Shown here one piece after another: positions 1-21,910 of a DNA stretch of 64,000 nt. How positions within the stretch are numbered: position 1 is the first letter of the stretch; each line of letters opens with the position of its first letter. The position numbers were made by a program, and so were the translations under genes. The DNA comes from Hoplostethus atlanticus (Eukaryota > Chordata > Actinopteri > Trachichthyiformes > Trachichthyidae), in the NCBI GenBank assembly GCA_034670405.1, contig JAXDDX010000003.1:6636001-6700000 (forward strand). Reading direction: 5' to 3'. The notes below the pieces were generated by a model that had not been told where the DNA came from, made no database searches, and saw only the letters and a list, made by a program, of their open reading frames with translations.

Positions 1-94
1 ATCGTGAAATAAGACAACAATCACCCATGTCCATCTGTGTATGGCCACATCTGTGTAATATAATGTATGTAATGTATGTAATATATATATTAGT

Positions 95-363
95 CATAGA
101 CATATATACATAGACGCCGCATTGGCCTGTGGATCGTACGTAAACGTCGCCGCCATATTGGTCCGGCCAAGACTGGCCTGTAAACAAATACAAGTAAACG
201 GGGGAGCTGCGGTTTTTCTGGATGAAAAGCACTATAACGTTTACATTTCTCAACCGATTTCAGTGAGTCGTTTTATATTCAAGGGTTTATGATCTACGTG
301 GAGTAAAAAAAAAGTTTCGTCTCTAGTTACGTAGAATCTCGATAGTTAGGCTATAATCGCTGT
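95..363 (+). repeat. Left terminal inverted repeat
   Basis: Pairs with 1047-1315. It contains a YY1-like site GCCGCCATATTGG at 149-161, mirrored at 1238-1250 in the other arm, and a shared inner block GGCTATAATCGCTG near its inner end. Confidence 0.8.
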
Positions 364-1046
364 GTATCAACTCTTTCTCTTTGGGAAACCTTCAAAGTGT
401 GAGAAAAGTTAGCTAGCCAGCTAACTACAGTCAGATTCATAATATGCCGCTTAGCCGAAACGAGTAGCTTGTCATAAAAATCGGTTTGGAGAAATATAGA
501 TATATAGATGAAATTCTCGATTATAGGCCATTTGAATTTTCCCTCTTTATTTGCCCTCTGGGGATCAATAAAGACGTATCTTATCTTATAATTGTCTTTG
601 TCTGTAATTGTCTGTCTTGGAGTATATCTGTATCCTTTCACTGCTATAAAAATATAGAAAGCAGACTGACTGCCAGTGTCTCACTATTGTAATTTGCCGA
701 TTTTGTTCCATTTTTCTCAATGATGGTCAATTATTAGTACTTAAAAATGCGCTATTTAGATTTTTTCCCCCCAGTATTTCAAAGTGAATGAGCTGTGTTC
801 TGACCTGGAGCACAAGAAAAGCTAAAATGATGGGGACATGGACAGAAAAAGAACTTTCTGCACATTTCATGTACATTAAATTATATTATATATGGACGTC
901 TCCACAAGTATTAACCAAGGAAAATAAGCCAAATCCATGCTTGACAAACCTGAGTTTTTACAATGCCTTATGACAATGAATTATACCACGTAAGTAATTC
1001 AGTTCATGTGAGCCTAACGTTGACACTGCTCTCTTGAGCGTCTAGC

Positions 1047-1315
1047 AGCGATTATAGCCTAACTAAGTAACTGGAGACAAAACTTTTTTTTCTACTCCAC
1101 GTAGATCATAAACCCTTGAATATAAAAAAGGACTCATTGAAATCGGTTGAGAAATGTAAACGTTATAGTGCTTTTCATCCAGAAAAACCGCAGCTCCCCG
1201 TTTACTTGTATTTGTTTACAGGCCAGTCTTGGCCGGACCAATATGGCGGCGACGTTTACGTATCGTAGCAATGGGCAGAAGCAGTCAATGCGGCGTCTAT
1301 GTATATATGTCTATG
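1047..1315 (-). repeat. Right terminal inverted repeat
   Basis: Reverse complement of 95-363. The largest difference is a short extra segment around 1266-1285. It carries CCAATATGGCGGC at 1238-1250. Confidence 0.8.
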
Positions 1316-1323
1316 TATATTAG

Positions 1324-4173
1324 TAATATACTTGTCCTCCAATCCAGACTTCTTCTTCCAATCCCTGTGCTGGGTAGTAAATGTTGCTTAGTTACAGTAA
1401 TAGGCTATTATTTTTCATTGGAATGTGCAGTATAATGTATTACTATTTAATTCTCAGTAATAGTAGGTTATTACATTAACAATCAAAAACTAAGCTGTTG
1501 CTATTGGGCATCAATGCTATTCTCTTACCCTCATCATTGTGGGCAATTAAGTTGTCCTGATTTTTGAAGGTATGATACGGCGCAACCACCAAGTTTGAAT
1601 GTGAAACAGAAAAGATATCCCCCTAAAAACAATGTGATATTTTTGCTTGTTAAATAAATATTTGTGTAATAATTATGTTGTCATGCTAGTGTAATGTAAA
1701 ATAACAATAAGGGGGACATCTTGCCTGCAAGGAACGGGGGGCTAAGGACTGGCTATGCTAACATATCGTAGCAGAGGCTAGCTTGCGAGCTAGCTGTCCA
1801 ACTTTGATGCCACCAGATGGCCTCTAACATGTCTTTTCTCAATATGTGTTCTTGTCTCCTCTAAGACGTGCTTGACGTAATATCTAACGACAAAAGCACA
1901 ATTTCAAAACAAAAGACTGTGAGGACGGACGATAAATATCCTGGGAAGTTTACTTGCCAACCAAGGATGCATCAGATGGTGACTTGGCCAAGAACAAATG
2001 GGAAGCCCCAACAGTCTATAGCACAGAGCTGATGGAAACAGATGGGAAAATGAACAGCTTTGCGTCTTAATTGATAGTGTGTGTGACGTCAAGCACAGTT
2101 TATAGAAGTTAGTTATTAGAAGTTAGTTCTCTCCAGACAACTTGGGAAGAGCTGTCTTCACATGGACACAAGTAATTTGGATTTGATATTTAGCCACTAT
2201 GATTAGCCACACAGCGTTTTTTACTCAATGATTACTTTGCCAGGTGCTGAGTTTTCTGGTTTCACCTGCTCAAAGAGGAGTGAGCGACTGGCATCACAAG
2301 AAATTTCAGCTACTGAAGCCAATGAGCCTCATTCTCAAGCTAAAGAATCAAATGACAAAGCAGTATTATTAATCCAGCATTTTGCAATACAGTGGTGTGC
2401 ACAGAGTTCTCCAAGGGCAGGGGCAAAATGTTTTAAAAGGCTCTTCCTTGAGAAATTGGCTACTATAAGTTTTGGTCTACAGGTGTGGTCGCAAGGAAAT
2501 CTTCATATTTTCATTCTATCTTCCAGCCAATAGAAATGCTAAATCTTAAGAGGGGAGTATCTGAATCAGATTAACGAGACACCATTGGATGTTACCAAGG
2601 GACCAAGGGAGGTTGTGGCAAAGTCTGTCTAGTGAAATATGCACTAATAGTGTGTCATACAGCAGATTGAGGGGGCACAAGCTTGGTCGTTGGTCAGGGC
2701 TCCAAGCTCGGCGCCCTAATGCCCTTTACAAAATGTAAAGAACTGCAGTGCTGGTGACTTTTTGATTAAATCACATGAATGTTGGGCATCCTTTCCTCCA
2801 GGAAAGATTTCAGCCAGGAAATATTGATTACTTGCCCTAAATTTGCATCACACCTGGGGAGGGCAAATTCCCTTAAGGGGGCAGATTTTACATTTTGGTT
2901 AATTTACAAATATTAAAACAGAAAAAACAGTCAAGCAATTGATTACTTATCACTGCCCTCTCTAAATGTACTCGCACAATGACTTGATAAGTATCATTTT
3001 GTTACAATACACAGATCCTTATTTCCAATTTTCCTGATTTTGCTGACTAACTTCTCCAGTAGGAATACAATGCAAACAAAATTCAAATGTGGATTCATGT
3101 ACGAAATGTTAAAATTAAATTAAAATTAGCACCACCCTGTTTTTGTCAAATGGATTACACTCTAAGTAGTGTAACAAAATCCCATAGGAGCAACATGAAA
3201 TTTGAAATGAGTAACGAGTACTGAGTAATTCGTTACTTTTTAGAATATCCAGCCCAACACCTACCCAAGATCTTAAGTTGTGAGCTCTCAGTCAGTGGCC
3301 ACAAGCATTTTGGAAAGGCTTTGAGTGAGATGCTGCGACCGGAACAGCCGGTGACTTTGGGGGGGGGTTGAGCAATTTCTGTACACTTTCACCTCGAACG
3401 GACGTCGCTTCTTCCCACCCGAGGCGATGGATTCAGTACGTGCATCGAAAAAGTAGTTCTTGAGAAACGAGGAAGAACAGGGAGGTGTGTATGGGGATAA
3501 AATGTCATGCAATTGAGTTACGATGTCTACCGTGATAAGAAAACGATCCAACCACGTAAGTTTCTTTTCCAAGCAGCCCCTGGTCTCTCCGCTGCATCTC
3601 CTTCGAGTGGCTGAAACGTAAATCACTATTGGAAAGCAAAGACGGTAAAGTTTATTTGTTTTTGCGCATGATTGTTTTATGTGTGTGATGTGATCAAACA
3701 TAACATGTCAGATTTGATGTCATAAAAAGGTATTTATGATGGTATTCTCTGATGTTTTTGATGGCATTACCGCCTGATTTATGAACCCATAGGGAAAATA
3801 TACTTTTCAAAAATACTCCAGAACATGTTTAGACATACCCATATAGTTTGATTTATGTGGCTTGTTGGAAAGATGTATATTTGCAGTAATATATTTTGGA
3901 AAAATATATTTCCAATCTCCAATATTTAAATGCATGTCATGTACAAATACATCTGTTGGCATGTTTTTGTGTATTTTGAAACATATGTCTAAACATATTG
4001 TGAAGTGAAATGTTTTGGAGTATAAGAATACAAAGTTTATATGACGTTCTTGAAAAAGTCTAATTTTGACAGGCACAAACTATTCTCTCACCACTGCCTG
4101 AAACCACACCACCACTAACACTGAGGCGTGACCTCATCTTTTCCCCGTCTTTCTATTCCTCATTCATCCTCAG
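1324..4173. other. Upstream intergenic DNA of trpc4
   Basis: No protein-coding homology seen. Most of it is AT-rich and unremarkable. Bases 3290-3620 are richer in G+C and CpG than the surroundings and include a run of nine G at 3359-3367; this could be an upstream untranslated exon or promoter of trpc4, but nothing in the sequence proves it. Confidence 0.5.
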
Positions 4174-15159
<10,986 letters not shown>

Positions 15160-15778
15160 GCATTGTCTGCAAATTAGAAATGTTAATCATATTTGACTTT
15201 TGTATTTATTTTTATTCTTATATTCATTCACCTACAGTCAATATGAGATTAGCAGTTAATTTATCTTAGATCACATTATATCCACTCTCCCACGGTCAAA
15301 AGGAGATAAATAATGTTTAGCCTAAATTACATTACATCCATTCACATATGGTACAGTACATTGCAGTGCTATTGAGTGAGGAAAGGCTTGAGAATGCTGT
15401 TTTAATGCTCAGGGAATAGTGACATCAACAAATAAGTATTTAATATTTTAGCTTGAACATTTATTTCCAAAGAGCCCTGACACCATGCTGCCCATTCTCA
15501 GCTCTTCCACATTTGCACTATTCTCTTGTTAACAATGTGTTATGCAAAAAACTATTAAAATGTTATGTCCATAGAAGCATTATTCCTAATAGGCTGATAC
15601 TAAACAGCCCTTCATGCTATAATTACGTATAGAGGTATATAGAGCATAGCGTATGCCCAAATGTATTCCTATAATCTTTTTCTATTAAATCAGCAAATCT
15701 AATATTCACTTGATAATATTATATTTAATATTTTATTAAGTTTATTAACAAATAAGCCTAGCCTAGCTAGGATTGCTG
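15160..15778. other. Intergenic DNA and probable trpc4 3'UTR
   Basis: AT-rich, no coding homology. No convincing AATAAA lies close to the stop codon, so the transcript end is not placed. Confidence 0.5.
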
Positions 15779-16015
15779 CCTCGGGGCTGGATGTTGATCA
15801 CAATTCTGTGGTTAGAAGAGGCACGCCTATCCCTTGCAGGCATCAAGCGCCCTCTAGTGACCTGTGTGTAAGTGTAACAGTGCAGTGTAGCAATTTGTGA
15901 CACATTATGAAATTACTGTCAGTGATTAAATAAAAGAGAATGCTAATGAATAAAAACAGGAGCGTCTGCTTTTCTCTAACTTAGAGGCTTATTTATGTAG
16001 CTACCTTTCCCAACC
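15779..16015 (-). repeat. LTR copy 1 (shorter)
   Basis: Matches 18562-18855 but lacks about 75 bp present in the other copy after AGAAGAGGCA. Confidence 0.6.
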
Positions 16016-17499
16016 CTATGTACGCTGTCACACTTTAAATTAGCAATTGTAACATTAAGGCTGAGTGTGCATAAGGTAAGGGAAGGGAACAAAGCTTCGC
16101 TACTGAAGCACTGAAATGGGAAGACTAGGAACAAGTGTGTTCACCTTTGCACTCCACTGTTTGTATGATGGTTGACCTGGAGTGTCATGAGTCAATCTTT
16201 CTCTTGGTCTTCCTCAGCGTTGAGAGCTCACATCTTGGTGTTTGCCTTGTGCCTCTACCTGCTCCAACATTTCATCAAGTAACTCTAGCTCATTCAGAAA
16301 CTCCTCCCTTTGACAGGAGGGAAGTATTCATTGGATGTTTCATGGAGAATGGACTGATTCTGAGGAGCTTGCTGTTGCACGTTGGATCCTTGCTTGTCTC
16401 TGTGTTCTCTGTGTTCTTCCAGTTGTAGGATTGTTCAATGGCAAAATTCCTGTGAAGCACACATCTATCTCTGGCTGCACCTAATACACTGGTCTGTCTC
16501 CCGGCGTGTAGACGTGCAGTTTACCCGAACCTCCTCTTTCTGAGAGATTCTTCACTAGTAATCTGTTGCCTGGCTAAAGAGTAGCCATGCAAATAAAACA
16601 AAAAGGAATAAATACATATCAGACAAGGCAAAAAGGATCAAATGAATACATGCCACAGAGAGGCCTTATGATAAGAAAGTAAAAAGTATAAGTTTTAAGT
16701 CGGATGCAGGAACAGTCAGAAAGGCCCTGCCTGAGGATCTCAGGCTACACTCAGGCTCATAAGGGATCCTGGTAGTCCCAGGATTTGTCACATACATTTG
16801 ACTGCCAAGAACTCTAGTTTTCTGGAGTAAAGGTGGTAATGTTGATGTCCTTGATCCATATCCAGTGACACGCAGTTTGTCGTCCTGGTGCTGGTAAGCA
16901 TTGCTCCTAGACTTCTATTTTGTTGCATTGTGTGTAAAATGAATGGACGATTGAAGTTTGGGTAAGCTAGGATGGGACGGTTAGCAGGTCCACAAGCCTT
17001 GATACCACATTCTGGTGTTCTTCAATCCATTTAACAGGTGCTTTTGAGTGGACTTGTCTATTATGTCTCTTCTTAGCTTGATCTTTGTTGGTCTGAGGTG
17101 TGGTGGAAACCTTTCTCTCACCAGTTTTGAGAAATCTTGGATGAATAACCTTTAAGAACCCAAGCAGAGTCTGAACCTCTCCAACCATGCAAGGTTTCTT
17201 CTCTAATCACAATCACAGCTTCCAAGTCCTTTGGGTCTTTCGAGATTCCTTCTTTGGATTCTGGCCTTTCCATTTACAGAGCTCACATTTCTTGGGTCAG
17301 AGCTTGATGCCACATTCTCTCATCCAGACAAGTACTGAAATGGTCCACATGTTCATCAAGGTTTTCAAGTAGCATCCCCTCATTTCTAACACTGAAATGC
17401 TGTGGGAGCACTAATCAAACCGAAAGGGATTCACACTCATTCATCAAGCACCCAGGGGTGCTAAATGCTGATGGGTGTCTGTAATTCTCACTCACAAAG

Positions 17500-17830
17500 C
17501 ATTGATGGTATGCACTGCCTTGATCCAAGATGGAAAACCATGTGCAACCTCCAAGACTGTCCAGCAGACCTTGAACACGCAACAATCGGTGACAATATGG
17601 TATAGTCTTATGATTAGCGGTAAACTTTGGATTTCCAAAAGGACATTGGCCTACCCATCAAATGGTACAACCTTCCATTGAGCTGCAATGACTGAGCTGA
17701 ACTTCAAGAAGTTAGATTCTGACATCTAGTTAAATTTGTTCCAGTCAGGACCCACAATACTGACCTGCACTCCACTATCTAGTAGAATGTGTGCTACTTC
17801 TACCTAGCAACTGGGCAACACACTTTATTT
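17500..17830 (-). pseudogene. Retrotransposon aspartic protease fragment
   Basis: Minus-strand frame VEVAHILLDSGVQVSIVGPD carries the D-[ST]-G catalytic motif of retropepsins. It is followed within 12 residues by a stop. Further stops and frame changes downstream show decay. Confidence 0.6.
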
Positions 17831-18561
17831 TTGCTACACCCTATTGTTTGAGTGATTGGATAGTGGCTGGTCTTTCATCTTTGACACTGTTTACCTTAAC
17901 AGGGGACTCTATCCTGGATGGTCACTGGTGATCCCTCATCCAGTTTTCTGATGTTCATCATGTTCTTTACACAGATTGCTAAAGCTCAATCAGAATCAAA
18001 ATCAGAAATTTGACCACATTGTATCTTGAATTATTTACAAGGTAGCAATGCTGCAACATCCGTCAACTTTATTAAACAATTTACATGATCAGCAACCACT
18101 ATTGGTACTCCCTGGCTCAGTCTACTGTGTGTTCTTAGTCCTCTCCAACAGCTGTTTGTGGCGCTTGCAGTTCATCGAAGGTCACAAAATACAAGCAGGC
18201 AGGCCATCCCTTGGTCCAGTATATCCCTCGATTGTCAAAAAGTCAACAGTGAAGTCAAAGAATTACATAGCTGTCATACCAACACCTGGCACGGCCTCTC
18301 ACCTTTCCTCTTGGCATGAGACTGCAAGCTTGTAGAACATGGTTTTGGTAGAGCTAGTGAGTAGATGAAGCTGTTGCTGGATGTCCCACCACACTTCTTA
18401 CAGAGTGGCCATATCTGGATAGCTGCAGTATGTCATCTAGCACGCTGGCTCAGGGGACTGAAAATCTGCATCCCATAGTTCTGGAAGATTAGCACCTTTC
18501 TGCAAGGAGGCGCTATTCCTGAATGAGCCCCCAAGTTTGATGCCTCCCTAACATGGTGTGT

Positions 18562-18855
18562 CGGGGGGAGGTTGGTCACTGCAGTTGGAATAGAAGAGGC
18601 ATGTAGCATGAGCTGGTGTTGAGCTTTGCAGCAGGATTTATTCCTTAGCTATGCCTGCCTGGATAAACTTATTATATCCCTTGCATGCGTCAAGTGCCCT
18701 CTAGTGAACTGTTTGTGTAATAGACTAGTGCAGTGTAGTAATATGTGACATTACTCTGTTAGTGAAAGTGAAGAGAATTCTAATAAATAAAAAAAATGGG
18801 GATGTCTTCTCAAACTTTTCTTTTGGACTTTATGTAGCAAACTTCCAACCCTCTT
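18562..18855 (-). repeat. LTR copy 2 (longer)
   Basis: Direct-repeat partner of 15779-16015, clearest over CCCTTGCATGCGTCAAGTGC and the following 100 bases. Confidence 0.6.
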
Positions 18856-19280
18856 CCGAATCAATAGTAAATGGAAAACTGTGTTCAAGCACATACCTTT
18901 GTGTTATGTAGCTACACTACATTAGCCTGCAATTATTAATACTAACTCTGCGTACTGTAACTACAGTAATGATTCTAATTATTAGTTGCATTATTATTTA
19001 TTAAGCTATTTACTCAAGTTTAACAGTTCCTCACATATCTTCCACTTGCACAGATATTCAGCTTCACACCTTCATAGCTGGGGTGTTGGATGAAGTCATA
19101 GGGTTTCTGTTACCATAGCAGCCTAGAGCAAATCACGCTATCTTTAGATCGCTAATAAACATACTTACTTGGTCTTGATAAGCTCACTCACTTTAGATTG
19201 CTATGCCATTTTTCAGTTCACCAGCCAAATACGAAGAGAAGAACTATTATGAAATCAAATGCATACTTTTTCCCTTTTTA

Positions 19281-19315
<35 letters not shown>
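19281..19315. repeat. (GT)n(GA)n compound microsatellite
   Basis: Ten GT units followed directly by about seven GA units. Confidence 0.95.
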
Positions 19316-20479
19316 TGACTGAGAGTAAAAGAGTGTTCAAAGTGTAAAAGCCACACTGCATTAATTATCGCCCTAGTGAGTTCATCAGTGCCATTATTTT
19401 TTCATGCCAGCGAGGACAGGCTTTTCCTTTTGAGAATTGGCTGCTTGCTGGAATGTCTGGATTGTAGGCTTAATTTATTACATTTGGATTGATTAGAGAT
19501 AGGAGGAGAGAATTTGAGAGAGGTGAAAAGCCTGGGTATTAAAAGATTTAATGTTTTTGTGGCTTTTCTTCTTGCGTTAGACTAATCAGGTTCAGAAGAG
19601 GCATGCTGCCCTGGCAAAGTTAATCTTCTCCATGAACGTATATGTAACATGTTGATCTGTATCAATAGTGAGAATCTAATTTCATTTAATTTTTCTAAAT
19701 CATTTTTTTTCATTTATTTTAAGTGTGATCATACAGTGCACAAGTTTAAAATGTTAGTGCATGCAAACATCCTATTTGTATTATGAGTTAATTTCTTCCT
19801 GTGGTATTTACTACCAAATAATCAGGTATTTCTTTTCCCTTCCAAACATGTCCATACTGCTAAAGCCGTGACCTTGCATTCCTTTGCAACAGCTATAAAA
19901 TAAATGTGTGTATGCATGTGTGTTAGTTGGCAAGCTTGTATGCTCTCATTTATGCATGCTTGCATATTTTTTTGATATTTTTGATTTCAACTTTTCTACA
20001 TTTAGGCTCACTGGCTAACAACACAGTCATAGAGCAATCCCCTATCTGTAGAGCAGCATTGGGCCCTGGGCTGTATGTCTCCTGGCTTTAGTTCTAATAT
20101 CCCTCTTTTATGCTCCCAGAAACAGGGTTAGCTGGCCAGGAAGACATTTCCTGCTCTATAGGTCATTCTGCTCATTAGTATTAGTACTCACTCAATTACA
20201 AACCAATATACAGGAGCCAGATAAAGTACTGCAATGTGAAGGAACTGTTTTGCAACCTGTTCCACGTGTGTGAATTCTGTGAATACTGTTTATTATTTCC
20301 AGTATCCGAGATCATTCTCACTCTTATCTGGTCATACTCTTGATTGTCATGGCATTCATATCTCAGAATTATTTCCTAAATGTGAGTTATCTCAGTAGTT
20401 AGTAGTAGCCAAGACATTAACTCCATGAAAATACAACTGTCTGACCCGGACCTGAATCAATTAATCTGTTGTTTTAGTT

Positions 20480-20710
20480 GTCAATCCTGCTGCTTTTTCA
20501 TGTTCATACATTTTTTTAATTCCTATTTCTATTTTAGTTTATCTGCCCTTTATTGTCTTACTGTTATTTTGTTTGTGTTTTATATATAGATGTGTGATTT
20601 CATGTATACCTACCCAGTTGAAACGTGCCTCGTCCCAAACATTTCATTGTCCAGTCTGACTGTAAGTGATACTGTACAATGACAATAAAAGACTTGAACT
20701 TGAACTTGAG
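20480..20710 (+). mobile_element. LINE-like 3' tail
   Basis: Ends CAATGACAATAAAAGACTTG followed by repeated ACTTGA units. This is the type of 3' end found on Rex1-like non-LTR retrotransposons of fish. The 5' boundary is uncertain and there is no coding remnant. Confidence 0.45.
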
Positions 20711-20948
20711 GAGATGACACTCTATTTCACCACTAGGTGGGGCAAACTGCATTCTGATAATTGGGACATCAGTGCCGTGACATTGGTTCAGAGATGATGT
20801 GATATTTCTTTGTTTTCAGGCCAAATAAATGACATTACCATAGACAAGATATGACAGGATTCTGCAATCCTAAATATTCTATCTGTGTGGTATGTAAGCC
20901 TCTAAATCAGGCGCTGTTAGATAAAAATGACATAATTTATAGTACTGC

Positions 20949-21332
20949 ACTGCAAAAAATATACCATAAGGAGTCATTTTGAATCTAGTATTGAGTCTTA
21001 AATTCTTATTTTTCTTGAAACAAGAAAAAATCTGCCAATGGAACCAGATAATTTCACCTATTTTCCAGTACAATACAATACAATACAATACAATACAATA
21101 CAATACATTACATTACAATCAACTTATTTCAAGAATTTTCTTCAATCAAGTTTCTTTACTTGTAATCTGTAATTTTCAAGATAATGTCACCTGTTTCTAG
21201 AAAATTCTTGAAACAAGTGAAACAGCATTCGAAATAAGTGACATTATCTCACCCCCATTGGAAGATTTTATTCATTCATTTTCAGAATGAATATGAGACT
21301 AAACGACTTCTTAAGATGGACGTTTTGCAGTG
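20949..21332. mobile_element. MITE with CACTGCAAAA inverted ends
   Basis: Begins CACTGCAAAA at 20949 and ends TTTTGCAGTG at 21323-21332. The inner arms are also complementary: ATCTGCCAATGGAACCAGAT on the left against CATTGGAAGATTTT on the right, plus GATAATTTCAC against GTGACATTATC. No open frame. The right end lies about 390 bp upstream of the postn TATA box. Confidence 0.65.
21069..21110. repeat. (ACAAT)n pentanucleotide microsatellite
   Basis: About eight units in the loop region of the MITE at 20949-21332. Confidence 0.95.
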
Positions 21333-21451
21333 TGGTTCACAAAGGCAACTTGCCTCGTCTGTCTGTAGCAATAAAGTTATCGTGTAGAAGTGTTTCATCA
21401 GTATGACAAATCTCATTTCAAGGCACTTCCCTCAAGCAGTTTAGCAGTTTA

Positions 21452-21454
<3 letters not shown>

Positions 21455-21493
<39 letters not shown>
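21455..21493. repeat. (TG)n microsatellite
   Basis: About 19 TG units, 230 bp upstream of the postn TATA box. Confidence 0.95.
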
Positions 21494-21498
<5 letters not shown>

Positions 21499-21720
21499 GG
21501 ATTTATATGCTGCTCTACATGCTTACATACTCATATAAAAAGTTATACTAATATAATAATACTACTTCTACTTTAAAAACTATAATTTATTACAAATATC
21601 TGTATATTATAGAGCCCATTACATTTATAGATAGAAATATGGTCTCACAGGGGCTCTGGGTGGTCCAGGCGTGAGTCTGAAATGTTGCCATCCTCCTGGA
21701 GTGGTGGTTGAGACATGTGG

Positions 21721-21727
21721 TATATAA
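21721..21727 (+). promoter_or_regulatory. postn: TATA box of postn
   Basis: TATATAA lies 71 bp upstream of the start codon. A start site about 30 bp downstream would give a 5'UTR of roughly 40 bases without an intron. Confidence 0.7.
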
Positions 21728-21791
21728 ACTCCCGCTCTGAGCGTCTGCTCCCATTACTCTGGGTCTGGAAGGGCTGCCTAACAAACTAAGG

Positions 21792-21910
21792 ATGAAGCTC
21801 CTTTTTGTAGCTGCCTTTGCACTCTTTGTGCTGTCCACCTTTGACCAAGCTGATTCTTCAGCTTATGACAAAATAGTGTTCCACAGTCGCATCAGGGCAA
21901 GAAAAGAGGG
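21792..21910 (+). CDS. postn: postn exon 1 (signal peptide)
   Basis: ATG at 21792 opens a hydrophobic leader, then [16 protein letters not shown], which matches the periostin YDKILAHSRIRGR segment. Donor GTAAGT at 21911. Confidence 0.95.

Larger units (their letters stand above)
95..1315. mobile_element. Non-autonomous DNA transposon-like unit with ~269-bp terminal inverted repeats
   Basis: Bases 95-363 and 1047-1315 are near-perfect reverse complements of each other, with a few small indels. The outermost 30 bases on each side (starting CATAGACATATATACATAG) match exactly. The copies are followed by an ~680-bp unique centre with no transposase-like open frame. The sequence TATATTAG occurs at 86-93, one base outside the left end, and at 1316-1323, directly outside the right end, which would fit an 8-bp target duplication. 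The flanks are AT-rich, so that match is weak evidence. Family unknown; an 8-bp duplication would suggest hAT. Confidence 0.75.
15779..18862 (-). mobile_element. Decayed LTR retrotransposon (Gypsy-like by its protease remnant)
   Basis: Two direct repeats about 2.9 kb apart share AGAAGAGGCA, CCCTTGCA, TCAAG.GCCCTCTAGTGA, GTGCAGTGTAG and AATAAATAAAAA-type blocks. Between them the minus strand encodes ILLDSGVQVSIVGPDW at about 17738-17786, a retropepsin-type D-S-G active site, followed by more polyprotein-like sequence (about 17650-17500) interrupted by stops. No intact gag, reverse transcriptase or integrase was recognised, so the element is a non-functional relic. Confidence 0.62.

Noticed and set aside
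3288..3701. 137-residue minus-strand open frame
   Set aside because: No recognisable domain, no splice context; probably a chance frame in CpG-rich DNA.
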